DNA from: Sipunculus nudus
Taxonomy: Eukaryota; Annelida; Sipuncula; Golfingiida; Sipunculidae
Direction: 5' to 3'
Length of the DNA: 64,000 bases
Assembly: GCA_026874595.1 (NCBI GenBank)
Contig: CM049308.1
Location: 52,277,624 to 52,341,623, forward strand
The notes under the pieces are model-generated. The model saw only the letters and a list, made by a program, of their open reading frames with translations. It was not told the DNA's origin and searched no databases. Below, piece by piece: positions 46,486 through 58,153 of the stretch. The position numbers and the translations under genes were made by a program. Within the stretch, counting starts at the first letter, position 1; every line of letters begins with the position of its first letter.

Positions 46486-48205
46486 TCACCCCCGGAAAAT
46501 TAACTCCAGACCATAACCGCCGACACAATTACTCTCCCCCCCCCCCCTCCGATATTTACCGCCCAGAAAAAATACCCTCGGTGCCAATTATCCAACGGGC
46601 AATAACACCCGCTAAACAACCACAATAGCATATGATATCATATAAATAAAGTTATACGAACGATTATGTATTTATTTACACCTTATTATTTATGTGTGTG
46701 ATTTAATCATATTAAAAGCACAAAATCAGTTTATATAACTGTACTTGTAAGATTTAAATAATTAATCATAATGATTGACGGTTACCTGTGAATGTAGCCT
46801 GCCTTTAGAGCAATGAACCATGAAGTTTGTGGCAGGCCAGGTGACATGGTAATATATGTAGTTATTTACCAAGCTCACTTAATTAGTTTCTTTGTAATAA
46901 AACTGTAATCACCTGTATTTGTTTTTCTTACAATAAGACTAACAAAACAAGCGGGATGTATGTATGTATATATATATAATTTTAAAAAATATTTTAAAAA
47001 AATTATTTGATTTATTAGCGGTGGTAAATGTCCGGGGGACATTGTCCAGGTGTTATTGTCAAAATTGTGTGTAAATGTATTTTTTTAACATTTTTTTTTT
47101 CGGTGGAGGTAACCGTCTCCATTTTATAACGCTGCTTATCTATCTCAACCAAACTAATTATATCTACAGAATTCAATTTCGGTTTGGAACTACTTGAAAG
47201 GGCGGTAGCCCTCGCTTCCGATCATATTATTTTATTCTGGTATCACCCAGGCCCGGTGTCTACGGCACCTGCGGGTCCTGGTGGTATAATCATCCCCACT
47301 GCTGGGTCTTAACAAGAGGCACCCAAAAAAAAGGAACTCGTATTTGAGTGAAACACGACTGTAGGCACAGCCTTCCCATTGAGCATACAGAGCACTCACC
47401 CTGGGTAGGGGACGATCGGGGGTCTGGGGGGTTAAATGTCTGGGAGGTTATTGCCTCGAGGGTAATTATCTGGGGGCTTTTTATCTGGGTATTTGTTTCG
47501 GGGTTATTGTCCTTTGGTAATTGCCCCGGGGCTTATTGTCCGGGGTTATTGTTTCCGGGGTTATTGTCCGGGGAATTGTTTCCGGGGTTATTATTTCGAG
47601 GGTTATTGTCCGGGGTTATTGTCTCGGGGGGTATTTGTCCGGGGGCTTATTGTCCGGGTTATTGATATGAGGTTTATTGTTTTGGGGGTTACTGTCTTGG
47701 GGTTATTGTAAGGGGTTTATTATCCCGGGTTATTGTCTTGAGGGTAATTGCTTCGGGGTTATTGTCTCGGGGGTAATTATCCGGGGGCTTATTGTCCGGG
47801 GTTATTGTACTGAGGGTAATTGTCCGGGGTTATTGTTCTGAGGGTAATTGTCCTGGGTTATTGTTCTGAGGGTAATTGTCCTGGGTTATTGCTTTGGAGG
47901 TTATTGTCTCGGGGGTATTTGTCCGGGGGCTTATTGTCCAGGTTATTGTTTGAGGGATATTGTTCTGGGGGTTATTGTTTGGAGGTAATTATCCGGGGTT
48001 ATTTTTCGGGGTTTATTGTCTGGGGTTATTGTTTCCGGGGTTATGTTTCGAGGGTTATTGTGTCTGGGTTATTGTTTCGAGGGTTATTGTCCGGGGTTAT
48101 TGTTTCTGGGTTATTGTTTGGGGGTAATTATCCGGGGTTATTGTTTCTGGGTAATTGTCCGGGGCCTTATTGTCAAGGGTAAACGTCCAGGGGGTAATTG
48201 CCCTT
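46486..48205. repeat. GGGGTTATTGTCC minisatellite with inverted left arm
   Basis: From about 47410 to 48205 the plus strand is a degenerate array of GGGGTTATTGTCC / GGGGTAATTATCC words, 12-17 bp apart. At 46486-46620 the opposite strand carries the same word type (CCCCGGAAAATTAACTCC, GGGCAATAACACCCGC). The two form the arms of a loose inverted repeat around about 800 bp of unrelated DNA that also contains a poly-C run at 46539. The plus-strand Gly/Tyr/Leu-rich ORFs are artefacts of the array. It could be a nested element within the Harbinger element. Confidence 0.65.
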
Positions 48206-48395
48206 GAGCCAAAAATTCAATACTATTTTTTTCTCAAAATAGTCTAACCTTGCATTAAAGGTTTGTGTAGATGTGCTCTCCTGCTTCAAAGGATTCCAGA
48301 GATTCGTTATTTTGTACAGTTTGTCTTGGGGTTTGGTGTTCGTATATATTTTTACCTAAAGATGGATCAGATTTGAGCAATTCGACTATGTTCTT

Positions 48396-49115
48396 TTAAG
48401 CGGCACACTGTGCTCTAGCCACTTTTAGGTGCTCCTGCTCAATCTTCAGTCTCTCCCTTTCTATCTCCAAGAGAATTTCTGAGTGTGCTTTCCCTTCTTG
48501 CTCAAATGCCTTGCGCGATGTTTGTTTCTGCTTTCCCTTAGATGCAAGGTCTTCTTCTGTTGTATTAGGTTCTCCCAAGCTAACATTTGTTTCTGTGACA
48601 GAACTTGATAACGTGTGCAGGAAAGGAGACGCAGACCTTTCTTCAGCAGAATGATTAGTTAGGTCTAAACCCCTGTCAAAGTATGTTGTATCTGAAGAGG
48701 GCAAGTATTCTTCTGTTGTTGATCTATCAGTGTCTATTGAATTATCTATCCCGTAAATGGCAGTGTTTCCAACGACAGAGAGTGCCTTCTCTTCTGAATC
48801 GGTCAACTCCGGTACCGGGTTAACTCCACCACCTGTGGCTCTCAATTCCCTCCTGTGTGCCGTATTTTTCTTCTTCGTTCTGCTTACGTAATCCCGCCCT
48901 TTGTTTCTGACTTGTGCCGCCGTTCGTACTGTTGGTCCCACGGAACTCACGGCCGAGGCCACTTGGTGCCATTCATTTTCCTTAACTTTTGTAATGGTGT
49001 TCGTAAAGAAGGCAAACAATATGTGTTTCCTGCTCTGCACTTCATGGATTAGAATTTCTAATTTGTCTGTTGAGTAATTGGCTTGTCGGTTTGCTCTTTT
49101 TTGGTCACCTGACAT
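48396..49115 (-). CDS. Myb/SANT-like protein of the Harbinger element, intact
   Basis: This is a complete 239-residue ORF on the strand opposite the transposase, starting about 195 bp inside the right end. Residues about 13-85 form a Myb/SANT-like DNA-binding domain (YSTDKLEILIHEVQSRKHIL, NEWHQVASAVSSVG, RTAAQVRNKGRDYVSRTKKK) with the usual three-helix spacing. An acidic, Ser/Thr-rich linker follows, and the C-terminus (EILLEIERERLKIEQEHLKV) is a strong coiled-coil candidate. In characterised Harbinger systems the Myb-like partner binds the element ends and helps bring the transposase to the nucleus. The same role is inferred here. The start was chosen as the first ATG. The ORF has no break, unlike the transposase. 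Confidence 0.8.
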   Translation of the reverse strand: MSGDQKRANRQANYSTDKLEILIHEVQSRKHILFAFFTNTITKVKENEWHQVASAVSSVGPTVRTAAQVRNKGRDYVSRTKKKNTAHRRELRATGGGVNPVPELTDSEEKALSVVGNTAIYGIDNSIDTDRSTTEEYLPSSDTTYFDRGLDLTNHSAEERSASPFLHTLSSSVTETNVSLGEPNTTEEDLASKGKQKQTSRKAFEQEGKAHSEILLEIERERLKIEQEHLKVARAQCAA

Positions 49116-49429
49116 GTTTTCTCGCTGTATGGTCTTTAGCAGGCAGGAAATATGAAACGCCCAGAAAAAAATAGGTCAGCGATGCAGGTGCGTCGCATTT
49201 ACGGGAAACTTGCGAACTGCTTTATGCAACCGTCGCAAGAGCTTCGCAATTTTCATCGCAAGTGCATTGCAAGTTTGCGATATGCGAAAATTTTATGCAA
49301 CAGGCCCCAGATTTATTGCTGGGAGTTTGCAAGAGTTGCTGACAATTTGCGAGACTGCTATGAAAGTTGACGGGCACCACGCAACTTTGCGACAGAGGCA
49401 AACTTCAAATGGAGGAAACCAACGGTTCC

Positions 49430-50630
49430 CCACCTATATTGAGGCAAGTCCGTCATGTGCTCTTTCGCGGATTTTCAGAACTTAAAATTCAACTTTGGCG
49501 CTCTGTTTTCACCATCTGATATCCTCTCATGACGAAACTCCGCCGGCGATCCGCACTAAATTTGTACCATGGCTCTCAGTGGTTGGAAGTGGGAACTTCA
49601 AAAACGGCGAAAGTATGAGGTAAACAAAATTTTATTATTACACTCTAATGTAAACAAATTTTGGCGGCCCATTCAAAACGATGTCAAATACCTGAAACAT
49701 GTAAAAGAAATAAAGTTCTGACATGGCGTCAAGACTGGATCAAAGCCATTTTGTCACTTGGTTGGTACATTAATCTTGAAACACTGAATAAAATGAGTTA
49801 TTAACCGTTTCCATGTTTCTTTTTATTAAATAATTTTTCTAATTATTTTCTATTATGTATTTTATATTTTGTTTATTATTTTAAATTTAATTATATACAA
49901 TGAACATATTTCATATTTATTCTAAAGTTTTAATAGTTAAAATCGATTTTAATTTGTGTCATCACTCATATGAATATTAAAATCAATCAGTTATATGCCT
50001 TTGGTCTTCTTGCTTATGTGCCACACTGACAAATATCAGAGCTCCTTTTGCATTAACAAAGGACCCATGCTTGATGTTGTAGAGCTCATGCATTTTCATG
50101 TCCCCTTGGCATTAAAGCCCATCACACTGAAGAACTTGCTTTTCCTGTTAAAAAAGCAATAACAAAATATAAGGATAAATAGCAGATTTCAAACTAAAGA
50201 AACACTAATGGTCTTAGTTGATCAGATACCACTCTCAGGTGATTTTTTATCTCTTTGGCTATGTCAACTTAAAGAGTATACCTGGAACTATTTATTTAAA
50301 AGAGGCTTATCTCCATGAAGTATTAGTTCTACAATTAGCTGAATGTTATGGCCAATGCCCAAATAAAATCACATGAAAAAAAGTGTCATAATCAAAGAGG
50401 AGCTGTATCAGAAATATTTGGAATATCTGGAGTGTAAAGGTTTGGGAAAGGAAGCCTTGTGCAAATATTTATGCGGAAAAATCTGTTCAGGCATTTACAA
50501 GATTGAAAGTTGTCAGATATGAAACAAGTGACCCAGGGGTCATGACGCTCAGCTGACCAGGAAGACATTGACAAAAGTAATTTTATCATCTGAATGTCAA
50601 ATTTGAATGAAATACTTTTTCCAAACTTGA
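49430..50630. other. No recognisable feature
   Basis: Unique-looking AT-rich DNA between the satellite remnant and the family B array. A GC-richer patch at 49480-49610 carries no supported ORF. Confidence 0.4.
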
Positions 50631-50639
50631 CCTTTTGTA

Positions 50640-53600
50640 TAAAATCATCCAATATTCATTGGGGTACTATGGAGCTCTGTAGCATGAAGGATATGGGTAA
50701 CAGACACCTATTTTCAAGGTTTACAAGATGAATTTTCAGGGGTCTCCCAGCATGTCAAAAAATAAAATTCTAGGTCCAGTTATTATGAATTGTGCCCTGT
50801 TAACAAATCCAAATGTTTATTCTGGGGGGTATTTCAAAGCCGCATAGGATGAAGGATATGGGTAACAGAGATGTAATTTCAGGTGCACAAGGAGACTTTT
50901 CAGGGGCCTCCCAGCATATCAAGAAAGGAGATTCTAGGTCAAGTCATTATAATTTGTGCTCTGTTAACAGATGACCAAATCTTTATTCTGGGGAGTACTT
51001 CGGAGCCCCAGAGCATGAAGGATATGGGTAACAGGGACCTTATTTCGGGTTTCCATGTAGACCTTTTATGGGCTTCCCTGGAGGTGAGGACAGAAGATTC
51101 TAGGTCCAGTCATTATGATTTGTGCCCTGTTAATATATGACCAAATCTTTATTCTGGGGGGTACTTCAGGGCCCCATAGCTCACAGAATATGGGTAACAG
51201 GGACCCTATTTCGGGTTTCCATGTAGACCTTTTGTGGGCTTCCCTGGAGGTGAGGACAGAAGATTCTAGGTCCAGTCATTATGATTTGTGCCCTGTTTAC
51301 AGATGACCAAATGTTTAAAGATCACAAAAGTAGAGAAAAAAAATCGTAAAAAATAAAAAAAATATAGGTGGCGCCACCAATCTTCAGAAATTGATGAAAC
51401 ACTCCATGATCAATATCCATGCAAAGAATCATGGTGATTAATGCATTAGTTGTTCAGATACTTGAGCTTTTGTATTAAATTTTGCATTATTCTGGGGGGT
51501 ATTTCAGAACCCCATAGCTCGAAGAATATAGGTCACAGTGACCTAATTTCAGGTTTACAAGGAGAATTTCCATAGACCTCCCAGGATTTCAAGTAAGAAG
51601 ATTCCCGGTCTAGCGGTTATGATTTGTGCCCTGTTAACAGACAGGCGCCTGGATGGCCGGACGGACGACGGACAAAAGGTGATCCCTACAGCTCAGATGA
51701 CTTTCAGTCAGCTGAGCTAAAAATTGAAAAAATACAGGTGGCGCCACCAGAATGCAGAAACTGATGAAACATTTCATGATCAATATCCATGCAAAGAATC
51801 ATGGTGATCAATATAATAATTGTTCAGATACTTGAGCTTTGGTATTAAATTTTCCATTATTCTGGGGGGTACTTCGGAGCCCCATAGCTCAGAGGTTATG
51901 GGTAACAGAGACCTAATTTCAAGTTTTTAAGGAAACTTTTCATGGGCCTCTCAGGATGTCAAGAGAGAAGATCCGAGGTCCAGTTGTTACAATTTGTGCC
52001 ATGTTAACAGATGACCGCATCTTATGAGGTCTCAAAAATAGAGAAAAAAATTCGTAAAAATAAAAAAAATACAGGTGGCGCCTACATACTGCCGAAGATG
52101 ATGACACATTCCATGATCAATATCCATGCAAAGAATCATGGTGATCACTGCAATAGTTGTTTAGATACTTGAGCTTTTGTATCAAATTGTCCATTATTCT
52201 GCTGAGCTAAAAACACTTAATGGTCAATATCCATGCAAAGAATCATGATGATCTCCGTATTAGTTGTTCAGATACTTCAGCTTTTGTATCAAATTGTCCA
52301 TTATTCTGAGGGATACTTCAGAGTCCTATAGCTTGAAGGATATGGGTAACAGAGACCTAATTTCAAGTTTCCACAGGCACTCTTCATCGGCCTCCTTGCA
52401 TGACAAGAATGAAGTTTCTAGGTCCAGTTGTTGCAATTTGTACCCTCTTGATAGATAACATAGGTGGCGCCACCAGTCTGCAGGAACTGATGGAACATCT
52501 CATAATCAATATGTATGCCAAAAATCATGACCATCAGTGATGTAGTTATTGAGATATTGAAGTTTTTGCATGAAATTTTTGACTACTCTGGTGGGGTACT
52601 TTGGGGCCCCATTGCTCGAAGGATATGGGTAACAGAGACCTAATTTCTGGTTTCCATGGAGACTTTTCATACGTCTTCTAGTGTGTTGAAAATGAAGATT
52701 CTAAGTCCAGTCGTTACTATTTGTGCCATGCTAACAGATGACAGCATCCTTAAAGGTCTCAAAAATAGAGGAAAAAATCGTAAAAAATCGAACGATACAG
52801 GTGGTGCCACCAGTCTGCAGGAACAGATGACACATCTCATGATCAATAGTTATGCCACAAATCATGACCATCATTTAAGTAGTTAATGAGATATTGAAGT
52901 TTTTGTATGAAATTTTTTACTTTTCTTGGGGGTACTTTAGGGCTCCATAGCTGAAAGAATATGGGTAACAGAGACCTAATTTTGGTTTCCATCGAGACTT
53001 TTCATAGGTCTCTCAGTGTGTCGAGAATGAAGATTCTAGGTCCAGTCGTTATGATTTGTGCCACGTTAACAGATGACAGCATCCTTAAAGGTCTCAAAAA
53101 TAGAGGAAAAAATCGTAAAAAATCAAACAATACAGGTGGCGCCACAAGTCTGCAGGAACTGATGGAACATTTCATAATCAATATGTATGCAAAAAATCAT
53201 GACCATCAGTGATGTAGTTATTGAGATATTGAAGTTTTTGTATGAAATTTTTGACTACTCGGGGGGGGGGGGGGTAGTACTTTGGGGCCCCATAGCTCTA
53301 AGGATATGGTTAACAGAGACCTAATTTCTGGTTTCCAAGGATATTTTTTATGGACCTCTCAGAGGGTCAAGAATGAAGATTCTAGGTCCAGTCGTTACGA
53401 TTTGTGCCATGCTAACAGATGACAGCATCCTTAAAGGTCTCATAAATAGAGGAAAACATCGTAAAAAATCGAACAATAAAGGTGGCACCACCAGTCTGCA
53501 GGAAGTGATGACACATCTCATGATCAATAGTTATGCCACAAATCATGACCATCAGTCAAGTAGTTAATGAGATATTGAAGTTTTTGTATGAAATTTTTTA

Positions 53601-54527
53601 CTTTTCTTGGGGGTACTTTGGGGCTCCATAGCTCAAAGAATATGGGTAACAGAGACCTAATTTCTGGTTTTCACGGAGTCTTTTCATAGGTCTCTCAGTG
53701 TGTCAAGAATGAAGATTCTAGGTCCAGTGTTTACGATTTGTGCCTTGTTAACAGATGTTTACATTTTGAAAGGTCTCAAAAAATAGAGAAAAAAATTCGT
53801 AAAAAATTGAACGATACAGGTGGCGCCACCAGTCTTCAGGAACTGATGGAACATCTCATGATCAATATATCTGACAAAAATCATGACCATCAGTCAAGTA
53901 TTTGATGAAATATTGAAGTTTTTGTTTGAAATTTTTTACTTTTCTGGGGGGTAGTTTGGGGCCCCATAGCTGAAAGGATATGGGTAACAGAGACCTAATT
54001 TCTGGTTTCCATGGAGACTTTTCATAGGTCTCTCAGTGTGTCGAGAATGAAGATTCTAAGTCCAGTCATTACGATTTGTGCCTTGTTAACAGATGTTCAC
54101 ATTTTTAAAGGTCTCAAAAATAGAGAAAAAAATTCGTAAAAAATCGAAAAATACAGGTGGCGCCACCAGTCTTCAGGAACTGATGGAACCTCTCATGATC
54201 AATATGTATGCCAAAAATCATGACCATCAGTCAAGTTGTTAATGAGATATTGAAGTTTTTGTATGAAATTTTGGACTTTTCTGGGGGGTACTTTGGGGCC
54301 CCATAGCTCGAAGGATATGGGTAACAGAGACCTAATTTCTGGTTTCCAAGGAGATTTTTCATGGACCTCCCAGGATGTCAAGTAATACGATTCCAGTTCT
54401 AGCGGTTACGATTTGTGCCTGGTTAACGGACAGACGGACAGACAGACAGACAGACAGACGGACAGACAGACGGACGACGGACAAAGAGTGATCGCTATAG
54501 CTCAGATGACTTTCAGTCAGCTGAGCT
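50640..54527 (+). repeat. Family B tandem array, unit about 340 bp
   Basis: The anchor GGGTAACAGAGACCTAATTT recurs near 50695, 50858, 51025, 51190, 51528, 51898, 52344, 52627, 52962, 53307, 53645, 53983 and 54317. The first four are only about 165 bp apart and lack the second half of the unit. From about 52300 the spacing is 335-340 bp. The full unit also has GGGGCCCCATAGCTCGAAGG, TTCTAGGTCCAGTCGTTACG, CAGGTGGCGCCACCAGTCTG and GAGATATTGAAGTTTTTGTA. The family terminal hairpin closes the array at 54499-54527 and is also present inside at 51690-51718, so two elements may be joined. Small ORFs here are repeats of one another and not genes. Confidence 0.9.
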
Positions 54528-54589
54528 AAAAAATGGAAAGGTCACATGGGTTTATAAAGGTATTACTTGGAAAACAGCCCTTGGAACTG

Positions 54590-56005
54590 ACAGTCATTGT
54601 GATTTATATTATAGTTTCCAGTTGACAGACAAAGATGATGTATACAAACCCATACAAACCAGCTATCTTTTTGCTCTTCAAGAAGAAACCTGAAGTGTGG
54701 ATTTATGGAATGTTTACAACCCATACTATCAGTGGTGCTAGACTGACAAAAGTAATAAAAGTTTTCAAAGATAGATCATTTACACTTGGAGTGGGATGCA
54801 AAATAAAAATAAATTCAGGTGTTATTGGAATTAAAAGCACTATCATATCTAATACTGACACCATTAAAATGATATTTGATTCTGTAAATAAGTGTGAAAT
54901 GTGTATTGGACATAAAGAGCTGAATTACAGTGTCAAAAGTTTGTCGAGGAATGACACCCCTAAGTCATCAGGTGAACCTGAGAAAAAGGAATAAAGAATT
55001 AGATGATGTTGAAGATTGCATACATAACCTTCTTCCAGGGGCAAGCCAAGAACTGAAAACAATGCTACTCAGTCAGCGCAAATGCTTAATAAAACCAGAG
55101 AAAGACCCAAATGGGAAGACGGTGGGACAAAAAAAAATTTTCTGACCTGCTTAACTATATGGAACAGAAGTCCGCGTGCCTACCAGGAATTGAAAGATTC
55201 TCAAATACTTATTCTCCCAAGTACAAATTTGCTTTGAACTATGTGGGTTTGTAGAAACTGGTCCTGAGTGCGACGCAAATTCAGATGTGATGGGACGGTG
55301 CAAAGATGCAAAGAATGCCACCCATACAATACAATTTATTTATCTGGACTACAGTGGGTTCAGATATCCTTTTTTTAAAATTTACCCTAACTGTGGCGTT
55401 AATGCTAATCAAGTCTTTATGCTGTTCTTGCAATCCGTTCAGATGTCAAAAAACTTGAAATTTTACTGTAGACTATACTTGCATGGACGGTGCAAATTGT
55501 AATAAGATGTTCATGAATATGCTTTTTGGCAGGGAAACCTGTAACGTGCAAAATATTTTTCAACCACATCAGACTATTACCTGTTGATGGACCATTCACA
55601 CGTTATTAAACGTGTAAGGACTAATATACATACAAGTGGATCTTGGGAAAAGCATATCAGACGGTTAGTTTACTCATACCATGGAATTTTCTTGAAACAC
55701 TAGGAACAGGCTTTCTTCTTGGATCGATCAGTTGACCAAATAAGAATTCACCCTTACTTACAAGAAGAGCATTTGTTTCTGAGAAATCAAAGTAAAATGA
55801 AGAAATATTTTGCTCAGCAGATGTTAGATTCTGACATACTAAATCTGATGGTGGAGTTTAGTAAAAGTAAAGGTGATGAAGGTTCCTACTTAGAGGCATC
55901 AGTGAAGCTGCTGGAACAGACAAGCAAACTGGTGCAATTCTTCAGGGAATCCAGACCCATCTGCAGCAGTTCTGGTGAGCGCATCCAGGGAAGTCAAACA
56001 GTTCT
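54590..56005 (+). pseudogene. P-element-like (THAP-associated) transposase remnant
   Basis: Ordered fragments in changing frames resemble P-element-type transposases. At about 54640-54980 it reads KKPEVWIYGMFTTHTISGAR and GVGCKIKINSGVIGIKSTII. At 55135-55255 it reads FSDLLNYMEQKSACLPGIER and YSPKYKFALNYVGL. At 55330-55470 it reads YPFFKIYPNCGVNANQVFML. At 55471-55570 it reads YTCMDGANCNKMFMNMLF. At 55583-55690 it reads MDHSHVIKRVRTNI, matching the D-x-x-H-x-(L/I)-K-x-(I/V)-R-N motif. At 55719-56000 it reads LQEEHLFLRNQSKMKKYFAQ. At least four frameshifts and several stops separate them. The N-terminal THAP finger is not visible. Assignment rests on motif order only. Confidence 0.45.
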
Positions 56006-56334
56006 TTAATGGTTTCTTGACTGGGAGTGTGAAGTTCTGTCTTCTGATCGGACATATGACAAATAGGTAATCTGTCAGTTTCTTTTTTTTTTAATCTCAA
56101 TTTTTATTGCTATTTTCATGTTTGGTAGCATTACGGACTAGCGCTTTACATTGACGTTGCACTGACTGATAATTATAAAATACTTATGATAATTTACCGA
56201 ATAATACTTGAGTTTTACACTCACAGTAAAAATGTAGACAATATCATATGCCTCAAATAAGCACTAGTTTTTTTTTGGTAGAAAATCTGAAGATGTAAAT
56301 AAACTTGCATTTTCCTGTGTTGATAATTTTAGTC

Positions 56335-56712
56335 TCAAACATTATGTGCTACGCCTGTCTGAAGTATCCAGCACAATGCTTTATATTTGATTTTTCTCAT
56401 GACTGTTGTTTTACCTGGTGCTTTGGTCGTCTTTTGAGTAATGGCCTTCCTGTGAGCGCCTTTCTTAGTCAGTTTCATAGCATCGACCATGTCTTTCCTG
56501 AACTGCTTCACATTAACTTTAATAAATCTGTATAAGAATGACATCATACATTCATCCGCTAGGTTCTCAGGCTGGCTTCGGAAAAGCCTCTTCAAAGCAG
56601 CTTTGGCATTGTGAGAATTTCTGATGATTTCATGTAAGTGTCCCACAAGATTTCCCTTGTAAATACTTACACACTGTACAAGTGTAAGTGTAAGGACATT
56701 ATACGTGTACAT
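56335..56712 (-). CDS. Conserved-looking ORF fragment, unknown
   Basis: The 125-codon frame includes NAKAALKRLFRSQPENLADE, then FLYRFIKVNVKQFRKDMVDA and a basic C-terminal part (KKGAHRKAITQKTTKA). Composition is coding-like and unlike the surrounding AT-rich DNA. It runs opposite to the P-like remnant, about 330 bp past its end. I recall similar LFR..PE.LAD.C..FLYR.IKV sequences as multicopy animal proteins of unknown role. No domain name can be given. Confidence 0.35.
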   Translation of the reverse strand: MYTYNVLTLTLVQCVSIYKGNLVGHLHEIIRNSHNAKAALKRLFRSQPENLADECMMSFLYRFIKVNVKQFRKDMVDAMKLTKKGAHRKAITQKTTKAPGKTTVMRKIKYKALCWILQTGVAHNV

Positions 56713-56719
56713 TTGAAGC

Positions 56720-57272
56720 CAATCTTAGGAGGGAGCCGAATTTCTGAGCTTCTGTATTAATTTTGGAGAATTTGGGGGTTAAAAGCGGCAGCTGTAGAAT
56801 TTTGAATTTATGCATGAAAAGCGTGCTGCAGATCTCGCAAAATGCAATGACTTAATAAATAAATTAAATAAATAAATAAATTTTATATAAATCTTGCATG
56901 CTGACCTTTTCTTGCTTAATATTAACACTATATCTTACATCAAAATTCTTGCATGAATTGTCCAGCATTATGCAAGGTTGTACAGTATAAAATGGACTTT
57001 GTATACAACCTTATGTCACTGTATCCGAGTTTGTCTTAAACATTTAGTACTGTGTTAATACACAATAAAAACCAAAGAAAAAAGGGAAAATGCATGATGA
57101 AGAAAAAGGAGTATGCTATCAGAGAGCTTCCACATTGTATGTATATTTCTACCACTGAATTTTAGTATTTTATATACCCTACAACTAACATGTCATCTTT
57201 ATGTTTAAGTAAAATATTAATTTACTGAAAAAAGTCTGCCTTATTTGTGAAGTTCAACAACAAAACTGTCAA

Positions 57273-57334
<62 letters not shown>

Positions 57335-57960
57335 CAGTAGCTTAATTATTATATAATTCTTGTATTTCTGGAGATGTTAAGATATGACAATTCCAAGAAA
57401 CACTTTGATAAAAAAAAACTCTCTAATATATAATTAAATTTTCAAAAGTTCTCTGACATTTTAATATTTATCCCAGTTCATGGTAGAAGGAGAGCCTTCA
57501 GTTTATCTTCAACATAAAAAGACTGCAATTTTACTCATTAACATACCTTTTACCGTGTTTATAAGTTTTGCATTATAATACATTTTTAATGTCTCGATAT
57601 GCTCAATGAATTAGGCGAAAGTTATAATATTTGTTCACCAAAGAGTTCAAGAATTTAACACACAACTTGTAATTTTGAAATATGTATAATAATCCTAATA
57701 AATAGGCCGCAGTTTAGCATGCTGAACTGTGAGCATTCAAGCTGAAGATCGATGGCTCTTATTGAAACATTTGGGTTTGTCCTAGTCCTATTATGTTGAG
57801 ATATTAAACCACTATCGACACATCTAGACTAAAGTAAATCACGTATGTCCTGTGTTATTAACACAGGATACAGAAATTTGAGATAGTTATAAAGATGCAT
57901 TTCGTGTTAAAAAAAACATCATATTTTTGACAACGGCTGTCTACTTAAATAGGTTTAATG
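56720..57960. repeat. AT-rich DNA with a long (TA)n tract
   Basis: A pure TA run lies at about 57276-57332 and an (AAAT)n patch near 56853-56882. No gene or larger repeat was seen in the rest. Confidence 0.7.
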
Positions 57961-58153
57961 TGGCTATTTACTAAGAAATGGGCACCGTCACCTGACTCAG
58001 TTGGCGACTGCACGAGTACCCGTGCTTGTGACATTTTTTTATACAGGCCAGCAGAAGGGCTCCAATCTGATTAGGAGCAATTTGAATCATTTTAACGGTT
58101 GCTTATTCTATCGGAGGGCATCAACTGAAATAATGATAGATATATAGGAAGGA

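Larger units (their letters stand above)
43751..49310 (+). mobile_element. Harbinger-type DNA transposon, 5.56 kb
   Basis: The left end CTGGGGCCTGTTGCATAA (43751-43768) is exactly inverted at 49293-49310. A second inner inverted pair, GTTGCATAAAG, lies near 43820 and 49220. Many CGCAA words fill both subterminal regions. It encodes the usual Harbinger gene pair: a DDE transposase on the plus strand and a Myb/SANT protein on the minus strand. I could not settle a target duplication: TTA occurs a few bases outside each end but not symmetrically. Confidence 0.85.

Noticed and set aside
47195-47400. tRNA-derived SINE or tRNA gene
   Set aside because: GGGCGGTAGCCCTCGCTTCCG hints at an A box, but no B box or cloverleaf could be built.
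47348-48207. Gly/Leu/Tyr-rich ORFs (VIVSGVIVSGLLF type)
   Set aside because: Pure translation of the GGGGTTATTGTCC minisatellite; no start context and no non-repetitive part.
52656-53567. Three similar 60-84-codon ORFs with DDSILKGL..RGK
   Set aside because: Repeat copies of the same family B unit, broken in other units; no selection for the frame.
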